From Hyphomicrobiales bacterium (GTDB taxonomy: Bacteria; Pseudomonadota; Alphaproteobacteria; Rhizobiales; Rhizobiaceae), in NCBI GenBank assembly GCA_900470285.1, contig UCAG01000003.1:491639-555638 (forward strand): a stretch of DNA of 64,000 nucleotides. The letters are read 5' to 3'. This document shows, in pieces, positions 53,620 through 63,983 of the stretch; position 1 is the first letter of the stretch; the number at the start of each line of letters is the position of its first letter. The notes below the pieces were generated by a model. It was not told the origin of the DNA and did not search any database. It saw nothing but the letters and a program-made list of their open reading frames with translations. Made by a program: the position numbers and the translations under genes.

Positions 53620-55437
53620 TTACATGCCTTTGGACTTCGAGAAACGCTTGCGTTCATTCGGGTCCAGATAAAGCTTACGCAGGCGAATAGATTTTGGTGT
53701 TACTTCCATCAGTTCGTCATCCTGAATCCAGGACAGAGCGCGTTCCAGAGTCATGCGGATCGGCGGGGTCAGCTTAACAGCTTCATCCTTACCGGATGCA
53801 CGCATGTTGGTCAGCTTCTTGCCTTTCAGCACGTTGACTTCCAGATCGTTGTCGCGGGTATGAATACCAACGATCATGCCCTGATAAACCTTGGTACCGG
53901 AATCGATGATCATCGGACCGCGGTCTTCAAGGTTGAACATTGCATAGGCAACCGATTCGCCCTGATCATTGGAGATCAGAACGCCGTTGTTACGTCCGCC
54001 GATTTCGCCTTTATGTGGCTGATATTCGTGAAACAGACGGTTCATGATCGCTGTACCGCGTGTGTCAGTCATCAGTTCTGACTGGTAGCCGATCAGACCG
54101 CGGGTTGGTGCGAAGAATACCAGACGAACGCGGTTGCCGCCGGACGGGCGCAGCTCAACCATTTCCGCTTTGCGTTCAGACATTTTCTGAACAACAGTAC
54201 CGGAATATTCTTCGTCAACGTCGATCACAACTTCTTCTACCGGTTCCAGCAGGTTGCCATCTTCGTCTTTGTGCATCACAACGCGCGGACGGGAAATGCT
54301 CAGCTCGAAGCCTTCACGGCGCATGTTTTCGATGAGAACAGCAAGCTGCAATTCACCGCGACCGGAAACGTAGAACGAATCTTTGTCTTCGGATTCTTCG
54401 ATGCGCAGAGCAACCGAACCTTCAGCTTCTTTCAGCAGGCGATCGCGGATAACACGGCTGGTAACTTTGTCACCTTCAGTGCCGGCGAGCGGGCTGTCGT
54501 TTACGATGAAGGACATGGTAACGGTCGGCGGATCAATCGGCTGAGCCTTCATGGCTTCGTTGATTGAAGGATCGCAGAATGTGTCAGCCACGGTGCCTTT
54601 GGAAAGACCGGCAATAGCAACGATATCGCCTGCCATACCTTCTTCAATGGCGGTACGCTCCAGACCACGGAAAGCGAGGATCTTGGAAATACGACCGTTT
54701 TCCAGCAGTTTACCGTCCTGACCGAGAACTTTAACCGACTGGTTCGGCTTCAAAGTACCGGAATGGATACGACCGGTAATGATGCGGCCGAGGAACGGAT
54801 CAGATTCCAGAATGGTACCGATCATCGAGAACGGACCTTCAGCAACCTTTGGTGCCGGAACGTGCTTGACGATCAGATCGTAAAGCGGAGCCAGACCCTG
54901 ATCGCTCGGACCTTCCGGATTTTCTGCCATCCAGCCGTTACGGCCTGAACCGTAAAGAATCGGGAAGTCGAGTTGTTCGTCAGTCGCATCAAGCGCTGCG
55001 AACATGTCGAAAACTTCGTTGATGACTTCTTCATGGCGGCCATCCGGACGGTCGATCTTGTTGATCGCAACGATAGGACGCAGGCCGAGCTTCAGAGCTT
55101 TACCGACCACGAATTTGGTCTGAGGCATTGGGCCTTCAGCGGAGTCAACGAGAACAACAACACCGTCAACCATCGAAAGGATACGCTCGACCTCACCGCC
55201 GAAGTCGGCGTGGCCCGGAGTATCAACGATATTGATGCGTGTATCTTTCCAGACAGCGGAAGTTGCCTTGGCAAGAATGGTGATGCCGCGCTCGCGCTCG
55301 ATATCGCCGGAGTCCATCATGCGTTCGGTAACGCGTTGATTGTCGCGGAATACACCGGACTGTTTCAGAAGTTCGTCAACCAGGGTCGTTTTGCCGTGGT
55401 CAACGTGTGCGATGATCGCGATGTTGCGCAATTGCAT
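53620..55437 (-). CDS. typA: TypA/BipA ribosome-associated GTPase
   Basis: Protein of 605 residues. G1 [17 protein letters not shown]2 RERGITI, G3 [15 protein letters not shown]4 [12 protein letters not shown]; translation-factor domains II–V and the C-terminal BipA domain follow. It binds ribosomes under stress and in ribosome assembly. Gene alone, with a long untranslated stretch downstream of its start. Confidence 0.97.
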   Translation of the reverse strand: MQLRNIAIIAHVDHGKTTLVDELLKQSGVFRDNQRVTERMMDSGDIERERGITILAKATSAVWKDTRINIVDTPGHADFGGEVERILSMVDGVVVLVDSAEGPMPQTKFVVGKALKLGLRPIVAINKIDRPDGRHEEVINEVFDMFAALDATDEQLDFPILYGSGRNGWMAENPEGPSDQGLAPLYDLIVKHVPAPKVAEGPFSMIGTILESDPFLGRIITGRIHSGTLKPNQSVKVLGQDGKLLENGRISKILAFRGLERTAIEEGMAGDIVAIAGLSKGTVADTFCDPSINEAMKAQPIDPPTVTMSFIVNDSPLAGTEGDKVTSRVIRDRLLKEAEGSVALRIEESEDKDSFYVSGRGELQLAVLIENMRREGFELSISRPRVVMHKDEDGNLLEPVEEVVIDVDEEYSGTVVQKMSERKAEMVELRPSGGNRVRLVFFAPTRGLIGYQSELMTDTRGTAIMNRLFHEYQPHKGEIGGRNNGVLISNDQGESVAYAMFNLEDRGPMIIDSGTKVYQGMIVGIHTRDNDLEVNVLKGKKLTNMRASGKDEAVKLTPPIRMTLERALSWIQDDELMEVTPKSIRLRKLYLDPNERKRFSKSKGM

Positions 55438-55625
55438 TGAGTTATCACTCTGAATAGGGGGTTGGGACGCTTAAGGATATCCCTCGTGAACGCCGCAGAT
55501 AATGGGGCGCTCTTACAGGTTTTTCGCCAATTTTAAAAGGGGGCGGGCTGATTTTAGCATATTGCATATCTCATTGCTGCTGTGCACTGACTGCATAAAA
55601 AGCCTGACGGACATTTTCAGCATAA

Positions 55626-55650
55626 GAAAAAGGCCGGAAAATTCCGGCCT
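55626..55650 (-). terminator. Terminator of mgtE
   Basis: Minus strand AGGCCGGAAT, TTTCCGGCCTTTTTC: short hairpin with T5, nine bases after the mgtE stop. Confidence 0.8.
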
Positions 55651-55659
55651 GTTCCGAGG

Positions 55660-57048
55660 TTAAAGCAGTGTTCCGGTGAGGAAAATAACCGCAACGCTGA
55701 AATAGATGACCAGTCCCATCACATCGACAAGCGTGGCAACAAAAGGTGCAGAGGCGCTGGCCGGATCAAGACCGAGACGCTGCAGAACAAACGGCAGCAT
55801 CGAGCCGGAGAGAGAGCCGAACAGCACAATGCCGATCAGTGCAACGCCAATGGTAATGCCGATCAGCACCCAATGCTCACCGTAATCATAGAGGCCGGTT
55901 TTCTGCCAGATTGCAATACGGACAAAGCCGATCACGCCCAGCATAGAGCCCAGTGCCAGACCTGTTGGTATTTCACGCAGAGCCACACGCCACCAGTCAC
56001 CGAGCTTGAGATCCTGCAGTGCTAAGGCACGGATCAGCAAGGATGTGGCTTGTGAACCGGAGTTGCCGCCGGAGCTCATAATCAGCGGAATGAACAGTGC
56101 CAGAACAATGGCTTTTTCCAATTCGACTTCAAAATGCTGCATGGCGCTGGCGGTCAGCATTTCACTTAAGAAAAGAATGCAAAGCCAGCCACCGCGTTTG
56201 CGCAGCATCTCGAAGAAGCTGATCTGCATATAAGGCTTGGTGAAAGCCTCCATACCACCGAATTTATAGGCATCTTCCGAGGTTTCTTCGGTCATGGCAT
56301 CCAGCACATCGTCCACAGTGACAATGCCGATCAGATGGTGCTGTTCGTCTACAACAGGAATTGCCAGAAGATCGTGCTTACGGAACAGACGTGCAACGTC
56401 TTCCCGATCCATCATTGGCGGAATTGTCAGCGGTTCTTGATCTCGGCCGACTTCCGCAATGCCTGCTTGCGGATTGGCGGTGATAAGACGACGCAGCGAT
56501 ACCACATGTTGCAAAATACGGGATTCCGGATTTTCAACATAGATGGCATAGACCGTTTCACGGGAGCGTTCGACCTGCCGTATATGGGCTAAAGTCTGTT
56601 CGACTGTCCATGTGGATGGCACAGCAATAAACTCTGTTGTCATCAGGCCACCGGCGGTATCGGCCGGATAGCCCATCAGCTTTTTTAATGCGGTTTTGGT
56701 TTCGGGTGAAAGAACTGAAAACAGACGGTTGCGGGACGGCCAGTCCAGATCATGGAAAATATCAGTGGCACGGTCTGCAGACATGCCGTTCAGGATCTCT
56801 GCAGCACGTCCGTTATCCAGACTGTCAATGATCCGGTCCGCATAATGCAGTTCCGGCTGATCCAGAAAAAGAACAGCCTGATCGGTTGAAATGCTGCGGA
56901 ACAAAGTGACCTGATCGTCGAGATCGAGCTCGTTAATCAGTTCAACAGCATCACCAGTACGCAATTGACCGATCTGCTCAAGCAGGGCGGAGATTGCAAG
57001 ATTCGTTGTATCGAGAGCAGCACGGAAGGTGCCGTTATTGTTGTTCAT
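55660..57048 (-). CDS. mgtE: Magnesium transporter MgtE
   Basis: Protein of 462 residues. An N-terminal superhelical domain (about 30–150), two CBS domains (about 150–270; AIYVENPESRILQHVVSLR and DLLAIPVVDEQHHLIGIVTVDDV) and five transmembrane helices with the pore signatures SSGGNSGSQATSLLIRAL and TLVDVMGLVIYFSVAV. It is a Mg2+-gated channel. ATG 57048 has a purine site; the open frame continues to 57093 without one. Confidence 0.93.
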   Translation of the reverse strand: MNNNNGTFRAALDTTNLAISALLEQIGQLRTGDAVELINELDLDDQVTLFRSISTDQAVLFLDQPELHYADRIIDSLDNGRAAEILNGMSADRATDIFHDLDWPSRNRLFSVLSPETKTALKKLMGYPADTAGGLMTTEFIAVPSTWTVEQTLAHIRQVERSRETVYAIYVENPESRILQHVVSLRRLITANPQAGIAEVGRDQEPLTIPPMMDREDVARLFRKHDLLAIPVVDEQHHLIGIVTVDDVLDAMTEETSEDAYKFGGMEAFTKPYMQISFFEMLRKRGGWLCILFLSEMLTASAMQHFEVELEKAIVLALFIPLIMSSGGNSGSQATSLLIRALALQDLKLGDWWRVALREIPTGLALGSMLGVIGFVRIAIWQKTGLYDYGEHWVLIGITIGVALIGIVLFGSLSGSMLPFVLQRLGLDPASASAPFVATLVDVMGLVIYFSVAVIFLTGTLL

Positions 57049-57280
57049 TGGTTTGCCTCTCTGTCGATCCGCCGTCATGGCAGATCGTGACAAACCAATC
57101 GCTCCTGCGATCAGGTCAGATCTGCCATTGACGGCATAAACAATCGACTGTGACTGTCGCTGGGCATAAGAGTAAAACTCCGGTTAAAATCAGACCTGAT
57201 GGTCTGGGCGTGTTTTGTGCTCTCGGGCCGCGCTTGTCAACCCTGCTGTTTTTGCCTGACAATTATATGAGAGCCTGACT

Positions 57281-58549
57281 TTACCGGTCTGCAGGATTTT
57301 CAGGGGTAATCGGATGCTCCAAAGTAGGGGCCAGAGGCAGTTTGAACCTGTTCCACATTATATAGCTGATTAATGACAGTAATCCCATCAGCGGTAATAA
57401 TGTTGCCATGGCGATAACCGGATCGCCCATAGAGGCGGAGATGATGCCGCCAACCAGACCACCTCCCATCTGGAAGAAGCCCATCAAAGCGGAAGCCGAA
57501 CCGGCAATTTTCGGAAAAGGTGCCATGGCTGCCGTTGTCATTTGCGGCGTGAGAAAGGCAATGCCCATCACGTAAAGCCCCATCGGCAGCATGACCAGCA
57601 GATAGCCCGGTTCATAAATGCGCAGCAATACAGCGAGCAGGATACTGGCGGAGCCGGTGCAGAGCAGCCCGATGCAGGACATCTGGAAAACGGTCACGCG
57701 CTGCATCAGGATGCGGTAAATAATGCCGCCTGAGATATAAAAAGTAGTTTGCAGCAGCATTCCCATACCGAATGTGCTGGGTGACAGCCCCACGCGTGTC
57801 ATAAGAATGAAGGGCATGATGGTGGCTGATGTATAAAGCGCACCGGTAGCGCCGGTCAGCACCAGACTGGCAAACAGGAAATGCGGGGTTTTCAGCAGGC
57901 TGAAATAGGATTGCACAAGTGCTCGTGGCCGGACACGGGACGGATCGGGCTTGCCGGTTTCCTGCACAAACAGCAACATCATGAGAATGACGGCTGCCCC
58001 TTGCAAAATCATCACCAGAAAGATCGCATGCCAGCCGAGGAATTCCAGTGTCAGCCCGCCAAGTGTCGGGCCGATGGCAGGGCCGACGGAGAGGACAATG
58101 CCAATCAGGTTCATAACCCGCGCCGAGCGGTCGCTGGTGAACAGATCACGGACAATCGCGCGCGACATGGTAACGCCGACCGCAGCGCCGACCCCTTGCA
58201 GCAGGCGTGCCAGCACCATGATCTCAATTGTCGGTGCAAACAATGCCAGCACACTGGCTGCCAGATAGACAGACATGAAAAGAATTGTGACCGGTTTGCG
58301 GCCATAGCCATCTGATAAGGGGCCGCAGATCAGCTGGGCAAAACAAAAGCCGCCGAAATATGCGGTCAGGGTCAGCTTAACTGCCGCTTCCGTGGTGCCG
58401 AAATCCGAGACAATTTCCGGCATGGCCGGTGTATAGAGCGACATAGCCAGCGGGCCGATGGCGGCAAGAAAACCGCCGATAATTCCGACGCGGCGCTCGG
58501 ACATAATGACAAGCGGGGATGTTTTTTCGCGGGGCGATGAATCGGGCAT
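57281..58549 (-). CDS. Bcr/CflA-family multidrug MFS exporter
   Basis: Protein of 422 residues, twelve hydrophobic helices. GPLAMSLYTPAMPEIVSDFGTTEAAVKLTLTAYF at the N-terminus and FAQLICGPLSDGYGRKPV are Bcr/CflA signatures. The gene lies 44 bases before the marR-like gene on the same strand and is probably regulated by it. Confidence 0.9.
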   Translation of the reverse strand: MPDSSPREKTSPLVIMSERRVGIIGGFLAAIGPLAMSLYTPAMPEIVSDFGTTEAAVKLTLTAYFGGFCFAQLICGPLSDGYGRKPVTILFMSVYLAASVLALFAPTIEIMVLARLLQGVGAAVGVTMSRAIVRDLFTSDRSARVMNLIGIVLSVGPAIGPTLGGLTLEFLGWHAIFLVMILQGAAVILMMLLFVQETGKPDPSRVRPRALVQSYFSLLKTPHFLFASLVLTGATGALYTSATIMPFILMTRVGLSPSTFGMGMLLQTTFYISGGIIYRILMQRVTVFQMSCIGLLCTGSASILLAVLLRIYEPGYLLVMLPMGLYVMGIAFLTPQMTTAAMAPFPKIAGSASALMGFFQMGGGLVGGIISASMGDPVIAMATLLPLMGLLSLISYIMWNRFKLPLAPTLEHPITPENPADR

Positions 58550-58593
58550 AGCGGTATGCTTTATGGTTGGGAGCTAAATTGCGGATAACCGGG

Positions 58594-59061
58594 TCAGCTT
58601 TTCCGGTTTTCCTGATTGAGTTGTCTTAAATGTGCGCGGACGGTCAGCAGATTATTCAAAAATCTCTGCCACTCTTCCGGCGGCAGCGCTTGTGATGCAT
58701 CGGCGATGGTTTCTTTCGCAATGCGTTTCAGTTCATCCAGAACTGGCACGGCTGTATCATTGAGAAAAATCAGTTTGGCGCGGCGGTCATCGGGATCAGG
58801 CTCACGGCGCAGTAAGCCACGATTTTCCAGCCTGTCGAGATAGCCGGACAGGGTCATAGCTTCAATATTCATACTCTCAGCGAGGACAGACTGGCGGGCT
58901 GGCTGATAACGCGCCACATGAACCAGTGTCCGTGCTTCAAAAGCTGTCAGCTCAAGACCGGCAGCAATAATTTTACGCTCCCGCTCAAGGCTGAAAAGTC
59001 GGCTGATATCATAGACGACGAAACCGAAACTATCGGAATCGTAGGATTTTCCGGTAAACAT
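58594..59061 (-). CDS. MarR-family transcriptional regulator
   Basis: Protein of 155 residues. Winged-helix region RTLVHVARYQPARQSVLAESMNIEAMTLSGYLDRLENRGLLRREPDPDDRRAKLIFL is a typical MarR DNA-binding domain. It precedes the Bcr/CflA exporter in the same direction, suggesting local control of that gene. The ligand is unknown. Confidence 0.9.
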   Translation of the reverse strand: MFTGKSYDSDSFGFVVYDISRLFSLERERKIIAAGLELTAFEARTLVHVARYQPARQSVLAESMNIEAMTLSGYLDRLENRGLLRREPDPDDRRAKLIFLNDTAVPVLDELKRIAKETIADASQALPPEEWQRFLNNLLTVRAHLRQLNQENRKS

Positions 59062-59198
59062 TGTAAGGCATCCTTATAATAAGGGTTCCTTACTATTTAT
59101 TTTTAAACCGGTCAATTATCCCTATAAATCACTTGTGGCGGATAAGCGGGCTGCTTAAATGTTTGAAATGTAATTCTGCAAACCGGAGACCGTGAGAT

Positions 59199-61253
59199 AT
59201 GCCGCAGGACAATCAGATGACGCTAGCTTATTCAGCACTCAGCCAGTGGAGCGGCCCGCTTGGTCTGCCGGATTTCAGTAAATTCAGTGATGCGGATTTC
59301 AAAGCGGCTTTTGATATTGCTTTGGAAAAAGACTGGGCCGATGTGGAAGCTGTTCTGCAAAACCCTGATGCACCGACAATTGAGAATACGCTGAAAGCAT
59401 TGCAGCTTTCCGGCCGTGATCTTTCTCACATTGCCGCGATTTTCTGGATGCGCGCCGGTGCCCATACTAATGAGGATATTCAGGCGCTGGAGCGTGAAGT
59501 TGCGCCGAAAATGTCCCGCCATCACTCGCGCATCATGATGAATGAAGCGCTGTTTGCCCGCCTTGATGCTCTCTATCAGAACCGTATCAATCTCGGGCTG
59601 GATACAGAAACTCTGCGTGTGCTGGAAAAGAGCTGGAAAGGCTTTGTACGTAACGGCGCTAAGCTGAATGCACAGGACAAAGCACGGTTGGCTGATATTA
59701 ATGAAAAGCTTGCCGGTCTCGGTGCCGGTTTCGGCCAGAACGTGCTGAAAGACGAAGCATCATGGGCTTTGTTTATCACTGATGAGGCAGAGCTTGCTGG
59801 TCTGCCGGATCAATTGCGCGATGCGATGAAAGCGGCGGCTGAAGAGCGTGGCCGAGAAGATGCATGGGCGGTTACACTCTCCCGCGCAATTGTGGAGCCA
59901 TTTCTGACATTCTCCTCTGTTCGCCATTTGCGTGAAAAAGCCTATGAAGCATGGGCAAAGCGTGGTGAAAATGGTGGCGAGACTGACAATCGCGCATTGG
60001 TGACAGAGATCGTCAGTTTGCGAGATGAAAAGGCAAAACTGCTGGGCTATGCAAATTTCGCTGCGTTCAAGCTTGATGACACAATGGCCAAAACACCCGA
60101 TGCGGTGATGGATTTGCTGATGCCCGTTTGGGATAAAGCCAAACAGCGTGCATCGGAGGAACAGGCTGATCTGGAAAAGCTGATTGCCGGTGAGGGGCTT
60201 AATCATCCGGTAGCTGGCTGGGATTGGCGTTATTATGCAGAAAAATTGCGTGCTGAGCGCTTCGCTTTTGATGAAGGTGATCTCAAACCTTATCTGCAGC
60301 TCAATAAAATTATTGAAGCGGCTTTTGATGTTGCAACACGTCTGTTCGGCCTGACATTCAAAGAATATCAGGGCATTCAGACATGGCATCCGGATGTGCG
60401 TGTCTGGGAAGTCTTTAATGCGGATGGTTCACGACGCGGCCTGTTCTTAGGTGATTATTTTGCCCGTCAGAGCAAACGCTCCGGCGCATGGATGAGTGCA
60501 TTGCAGTCGTCTCATCGTCTGGATGGTGGTCAGCCACCGATTATTTATAATGTGATGAACTTCGCCAAGCCGCCTAAAGGTGAGGTGGCGCTGTTGTCGC
60601 TCGACGATGCGCATACGCTGTTCCACGAATTCGGCCATGCCCTGCATGGATTGCTGAGTGATGTGACATGGCCTGCGATTTCCGGCACCGCAGTCTCGCG
60701 TGATTTTGTTGAGCTGCCGTCCCAGCTCTATGAACATTGGCTGACAGAGCGTCCGGTGCTGGAGAAATTCGCCACCCATTATAAAACCGGTGAGACAATC
60801 CCGCAGGATCTGATTGACAAGGTGCTGAAAGCAGCGACTTTCAACGCCGGTTTCAACACGGTGGAATTCACCTCATCGGCGCTGGTGGATATGGCTTTCC
60901 ATACCAGTGACAAGGCTGTGACTGATCCGCTGGTTTTTGAAGCGGAAGTTCTGAAAAAACTGGATATGCCGGAAGCGATTATTATGCGCCACCGCACACC
61001 GCATTTCCTGCATGTGTTCAGCGGTGACGGATATTCTGCCGGTTACTATTCTTATATGTGGTCGGAAGTGCTGGACGCTGATGCTTTTGCAGCTTTTGAA
61101 GAAAGCGGCGATGTGTTCAATGCTGATCTGGCAGAAAAGCTGAAGACCCATATTTATGCCGCTGGCGGATCAAAAGATCCGGAGGAATTGTACAAAACGT
61201 TCCGTGGTCGTATGCCGAGCCCGCAAGCCATGATCGAAAAACGCGGCCTTTAA
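59199..61253 (+). CDS. M3-family oligopeptidase (Dcp/PrlC type)
   Basis: Protein of 684 residues. The zinc motif LFHEFGHALHGLLSD at about 475–489 and the downstream TFNAGFNTVEFTSSALVDMAFH and YSAGYYSYMWSEVLDADAF segments are M3 signatures. It degrades oligopeptides in the cytoplasm. The start at 59199 or 59217; the former follows a Shine–Dalgarno at some distance. Followed by a strong terminator. Confidence 0.93.
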   Translation: MPQDNQMTLAYSALSQWSGPLGLPDFSKFSDADFKAAFDIALEKDWADVEAVLQNPDAPTIENTLKALQLSGRDLSHIAAIFWMRAGAHTNEDIQALEREVAPKMSRHHSRIMMNEALFARLDALYQNRINLGLDTETLRVLEKSWKGFVRNGAKLNAQDKARLADINEKLAGLGAGFGQNVLKDEASWALFITDEAELAGLPDQLRDAMKAAAEERGREDAWAVTLSRAIVEPFLTFSSVRHLREKAYEAWAKRGENGGETDNRALVTEIVSLRDEKAKLLGYANFAAFKLDDTMAKTPDAVMDLLMPVWDKAKQRASEEQADLEKLIAGEGLNHPVAGWDWRYYAEKLRAERFAFDEGDLKPYLQLNKIIEAAFDVATRLFGLTFKEYQGIQTWHPDVRVWEVFNADGSRRGLFLGDYFARQSKRSGAWMSALQSSHRLDGGQPPIIYNVMNFAKPPKGEVALLSLDDAHTLFHEFGHALHGLLSDVTWPAISGTAVSRDFVELPSQLYEHWLTERPVLEKFATHYKTGETIPQDLIDKVLKAATFNAGFNTVEFTSSALVDMAFHTSDKAVTDPLVFEAEVLKKLDMPEAIIMRHRTPHFLHVFSGDGYSAGYYSYMWSEVLDADAFAAFEESGDVFNADLAEKLKTHIYAAGGSKDPEELYKTFRGRMPSPQAMIEKRGL

Positions 61254-61261
61254 TAAATTAG

Positions 61262-61299
61262 AAAACGCCCCTGCAGGATATGCAGGGGCTTTTATTTTT
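61262..61299. terminator. Bidirectional terminator after the M3 peptidase
   Basis: GCCCCTGCA, ggata loop, TGCAGGGGC followed by ttttattttta; it ends just inside the last codons of the convergent DUF1737 gene. Confidence 0.85.
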
Positions 61300-61504
61300 A
61301 GAAGCTGCCGAGCTTGATATCCGGCGAATATTCATGCCCATCAACGATCTTGGTTACGGCCTGACCGCAATACATTTTCTTCTCTTCAGCATTATAGCTG
61401 TGGCTTGGCGAACCATAGAGCATCCAGCCTTTGTTCAGAGCTTCGGTAACGCGATGGCAGAATGAAGAATCATCTGGTCCGGTAAGAAAACGATAAAGCT
61501 GCAT
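61298..61504 (-). CDS. DUF1737-domain small protein
   Basis: Protein of 68 residues. MQLYRFLTGPDDSSFCHRVTEALNKGWMLYGSPSHSYNAEEKKMYCGQAV matches DUF1737. ATG 61504 follows AGGAG. Function unknown. It converges on the M3 peptidase gene and follows the CitE-like gene by 31 bases. Confidence 0.85.
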   Translation of the reverse strand: MQLYRFLTGPDDSSFCHRVTEALNKGWMLYGSPSHSYNAEEKKMYCGQAVTKIVDGHEYSPDIKLGSF

Positions 61505-61535
61505 AGGGAACTCCTGTAGTTTGCAGAAAGAAGAA

Positions 61536-62405
61536 TCAGCGCACACGCGCTAGAGTGCGCTCGGCCTGACGAATATGTAATTGCTCGACCATCGTACCGT
61601 TTAGAGAGATGGCGCCTTTGGCAGCATTTTCCGGCAGATTAAAAGCAGCAATTACCTGATTTGCCCATGCGGCTTCTTCGGCAGTTGAGGAATAGCTGTT
61701 CAAAGCTGTTTCAATCTGAGAGGGATGAATCAGGGTTTTGCCGTCAAAACCGAGCATTGCACCTTGTTCGCACTCGGCTGCAAAACCGGCTTGATCCTGA
61801 AAATTATTATAAACGCCGTCCAGCACATCAATGCCACCTGCGCGGGCTGCGAGAATAATCTGCATCATCCACGGCAGTAATGCACTGCGCTGGTTCGTGG
61901 TTTTAACGCCTGTGCTCAGGGCAATATCATTAGTGCCGATAATGAAACATTTGAGGCGCGCGGCGGATTTTTGTGCCAGTCGGGCAATTTCATCCGCATT
62001 GAGAATACCGCGCGGGGTTTCAATCATTGCCCAGATGCCGAGGGTCTCCGGTGCATCATAATCATCAAGTTTGCGGGCAGCATCTATCACCTGTTGCGGC
62101 GTTTCTGTTTTCGGCAGAACAATAGCCTCAGTTTTGAGTTCTGCTGCCAGTTTCAGGTCATCCTCACCCCATTGCGTGGCAAGACTGTTGATGCGAATAG
62201 CTTTTAGCGGGCTTCGTACTGTTTGGTGCTGCTCCTGAAAATGTGCGCGCAGATTATCACGCGCTTCATGTTTCATTTGCTCGGCAACAGAGTCTTCAAG
62301 GTCATATATAATGGCATCGGGCTGTAGTTGTGTGCTTTTGGCGAGGGCTTTCTGATGGCTGGCCGGAACATAAAGCACGGCACGGCGCGGCTGATAAAGT
62401 GTCAC
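61536..62405 (-). CDS. CitE-like HpcH/HpaI aldolase/lyase
   Basis: Protein of 289 residues. RRAVLYVPASHQKALAKS, DAIIYDLEDSVAEQMKHEARD, ETPRGILNADEIA and GFDGKTLIHPSQIETA are the CitE/malyl-CoA lyase signatures. It lacks linked citD/citF, so it is not classical citrate lyase; candidates are malyl-CoA thioesterase/lyase or (R)-citramalyl-CoA lyase. Precedes the DUF1737 gene. Confidence 0.9.
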   Translation of the reverse strand: MTLYQPRRAVLYVPASHQKALAKSTQLQPDAIIYDLEDSVAEQMKHEARDNLRAHFQEQHQTVRSPLKAIRINSLATQWGEDDLKLAAELKTEAIVLPKTETPQQVIDAARKLDDYDAPETLGIWAMIETPRGILNADEIARLAQKSAARLKCFIIGTNDIALSTGVKTTNQRSALLPWMMQIILAARAGGIDVLDGVYNNFQDQAGFAAECEQGAMLGFDGKTLIHPSQIETALNSYSSTAEEAAWANQVIAAFNLPENAAKGAISLNGTMVEQLHIRQAERTLARVR

Positions 62406-62648
62406 TCAGAATTTCTCCCTGGCAAAGATGTTTGTGTTATTTTTGATCTGAAAACTGGTCAAAAATGACAGGATATTGTTTGAATTGAATATCATAGGCA
62501 ATCAATGAAAAGGTAGTTGCCTTTGGGGTTGAGGGGCGCATTATTATCATGGTGCGGCACTTCGCTTGGATTTCAGGCCTTTGACTCTGCAAAAAGCTGG
62601 TGTAAAGCACAATGAGAAAAGCATTTTGACTTACAGGTTACGAGACCG

Positions 62649-63254
62649 ATGGAAAAATTTACCAAGCTTACCGGCGTTGCCGCTCCGTTGCCGATCATCA
62701 ATATCGATACGGATATGATTATCCCTAAGGATTATCTGAAGACAATCAAGCGTACAGGTCTTGGTAAAGGTCTTTTCGCGGAAATGCGCTTTAATGAAGA
62801 CGGTTCGGAAAATCCGGATTTCGTTCTGAATAAACCTGCTTATCGCAATGCGCAGATTCTGGTGGCCGGTGACAATTTTGGCTGTGGCTCATCCCGCGAA
62901 CACGCGCCTTGGGCTTTGCTGGATTTCGGTATCCGCTGCGTGATCTCCACTTCTTTTGCGGATATCTTCTATAATAACTGCTTTAAGAATGGCATCCTGC
63001 CGATAAAGGTTTCTCAGGAAAATCTGGACAAGTTGATGGACGATGCTTCGCGCGGTGCCAATGCTACGCTGAGTGTTGATCTCGAATCTATGACAATTTC
63101 CGGTCCGGATGGCGGTTCTATTGCTTTTGAACTGGATGAGTTCAAGCGCTACTGCATGCTCAATGGTTTGGATGATATCGGCCTGACAATGGAAAAAGCG
63201 GATAATATTTCGGTATTTGAGAAGAAGAATTCTGCAAGCCGTCCGTGGGCCTGA
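62649..63254 (+). CDS. leuD: 3-isopropylmalate dehydratase small subunit
   Basis: Protein of 201 residues. [73 protein letters not shown] are LeuD. It works with LeuC, which is not in the window. A 243-base leader lies upstream; I see no Leu-rich leader frame there. Confidence 0.96.
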   Translation: MEKFTKLTGVAAPLPIINIDTDMIIPKDYLKTIKRTGLGKGLFAEMRFNEDGSENPDFVLNKPAYRNAQILVAGDNFGCGSSREHAPWALLDFGIRCVISTSFADIFYNNCFKNGILPIKVSQENLDKLMDDASRGANATLSVDLESMTISGPDGGSIAFELDEFKRYCMLNGLDDIGLTMEKADNISVFEKKNSASRPWA

Positions 63255-63310
63255 GCCTTTAAAATAAGGCTCACTTGGCATTTACAGGATAAATGCCTAT
63301 ATCAGTTTTG

Positions 63311-63347
63311 AAACCACGCTGCAGATGGCTGTCAGCGTGGTTTTTTT
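63311..63347 (+). terminator. Terminator of leuD
   Basis: AAACCACGCT, 13-base loop, AGCGTGGTTTTTTT. Confidence 0.88.
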
Positions 63348-63404
63348 ATGGAATCAATTTTGGACTACCTGCTGTATAATAAGCGGGGCAGAAAGACAGG
63401 GACA

Positions 63405-63824
63405 ATGGTTCAGACTGATCTGAGCGGAGACTGGGCAACAAGGCTTGCCCCGTCTATCGATGAATTACAATCACTGGCATTGAATGCTTATGCGCATATG
63501 CCGGATGACTTTCGTGCGCTCAGCCCGCAGATTCGTATTGAAGTTGCAGATTTTCCGGATGAACAGGTTATGGAAGATCTGGATCTGGATACGCCTTATG
63601 ACATTCTCTGTCTTTTTGAAGGACGGGGTATTGGTGAACGCTTTCATTTGCGCGCACAGGAGGGGCCGGAGGTGCTTACATTATATCGCCGCGCTATTTT
63701 AGATTACTGGAGCGAGAATACAGAAACGCTCGGCGAGATCATCGGTCATATATTGCTGCATGAGATCGGCCAGAGCTTAGGTCTGTCGGAAGCGGAGATG
63801 GAGCGGCTCGGCAGTCAGCATTAA
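63405..63824 (+). CDS. Minimal metallopeptidase-like (DUF1025) protein with altered HExxH motif
   Basis: Protein of 139 residues of the short zincin-like family common next to leu genes in Rhizobiales. HILLHEIGQSLGLSEAEMERL occupies the active-site place, but the expected HEIGH reads HEIGQ: the second zinc His is Gln (cag). The upstream part (LALNAYAHMPDDFRALSPQIRIEVADFPDEQVMEDL, FEGRGIGERFH) fits the family. ATG 63405 is chosen because the more upstream ATG (63348) abuts the leuD terminator. Confidence 0.75.
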   Translation: MVQTDLSGDWATRLAPSIDELQSLALNAYAHMPDDFRALSPQIRIEVADFPDEQVMEDLDLDTPYDILCLFEGRGIGERFHLRAQEGPEVLTLYRRAILDYWSENTETLGEIIGHILLHEIGQSLGLSEAEMERLGSQH

Positions 63825-63983
63825 TATGCTCTGCTATATATAAAGGTGCAGCGCGGCTCGCAGAGACATATAGAATCTCTGTTCCAAAGAACCCCGTGTC
63901 GTTGGTTAATAATTGCATAAAATTCGAAGTTTTCCCTGTGGAAAGAAAGTTTGCGATTTGTGTAATTTTTTTGAAAAGTCGTG

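Noticed and set aside
62406..62648. Leu-rich leader peptide before leuD
   Set aside because: The short frames in this gap (for example the 11-codon MVRHFAWISGL) have one Leu codon and no ribosome site.
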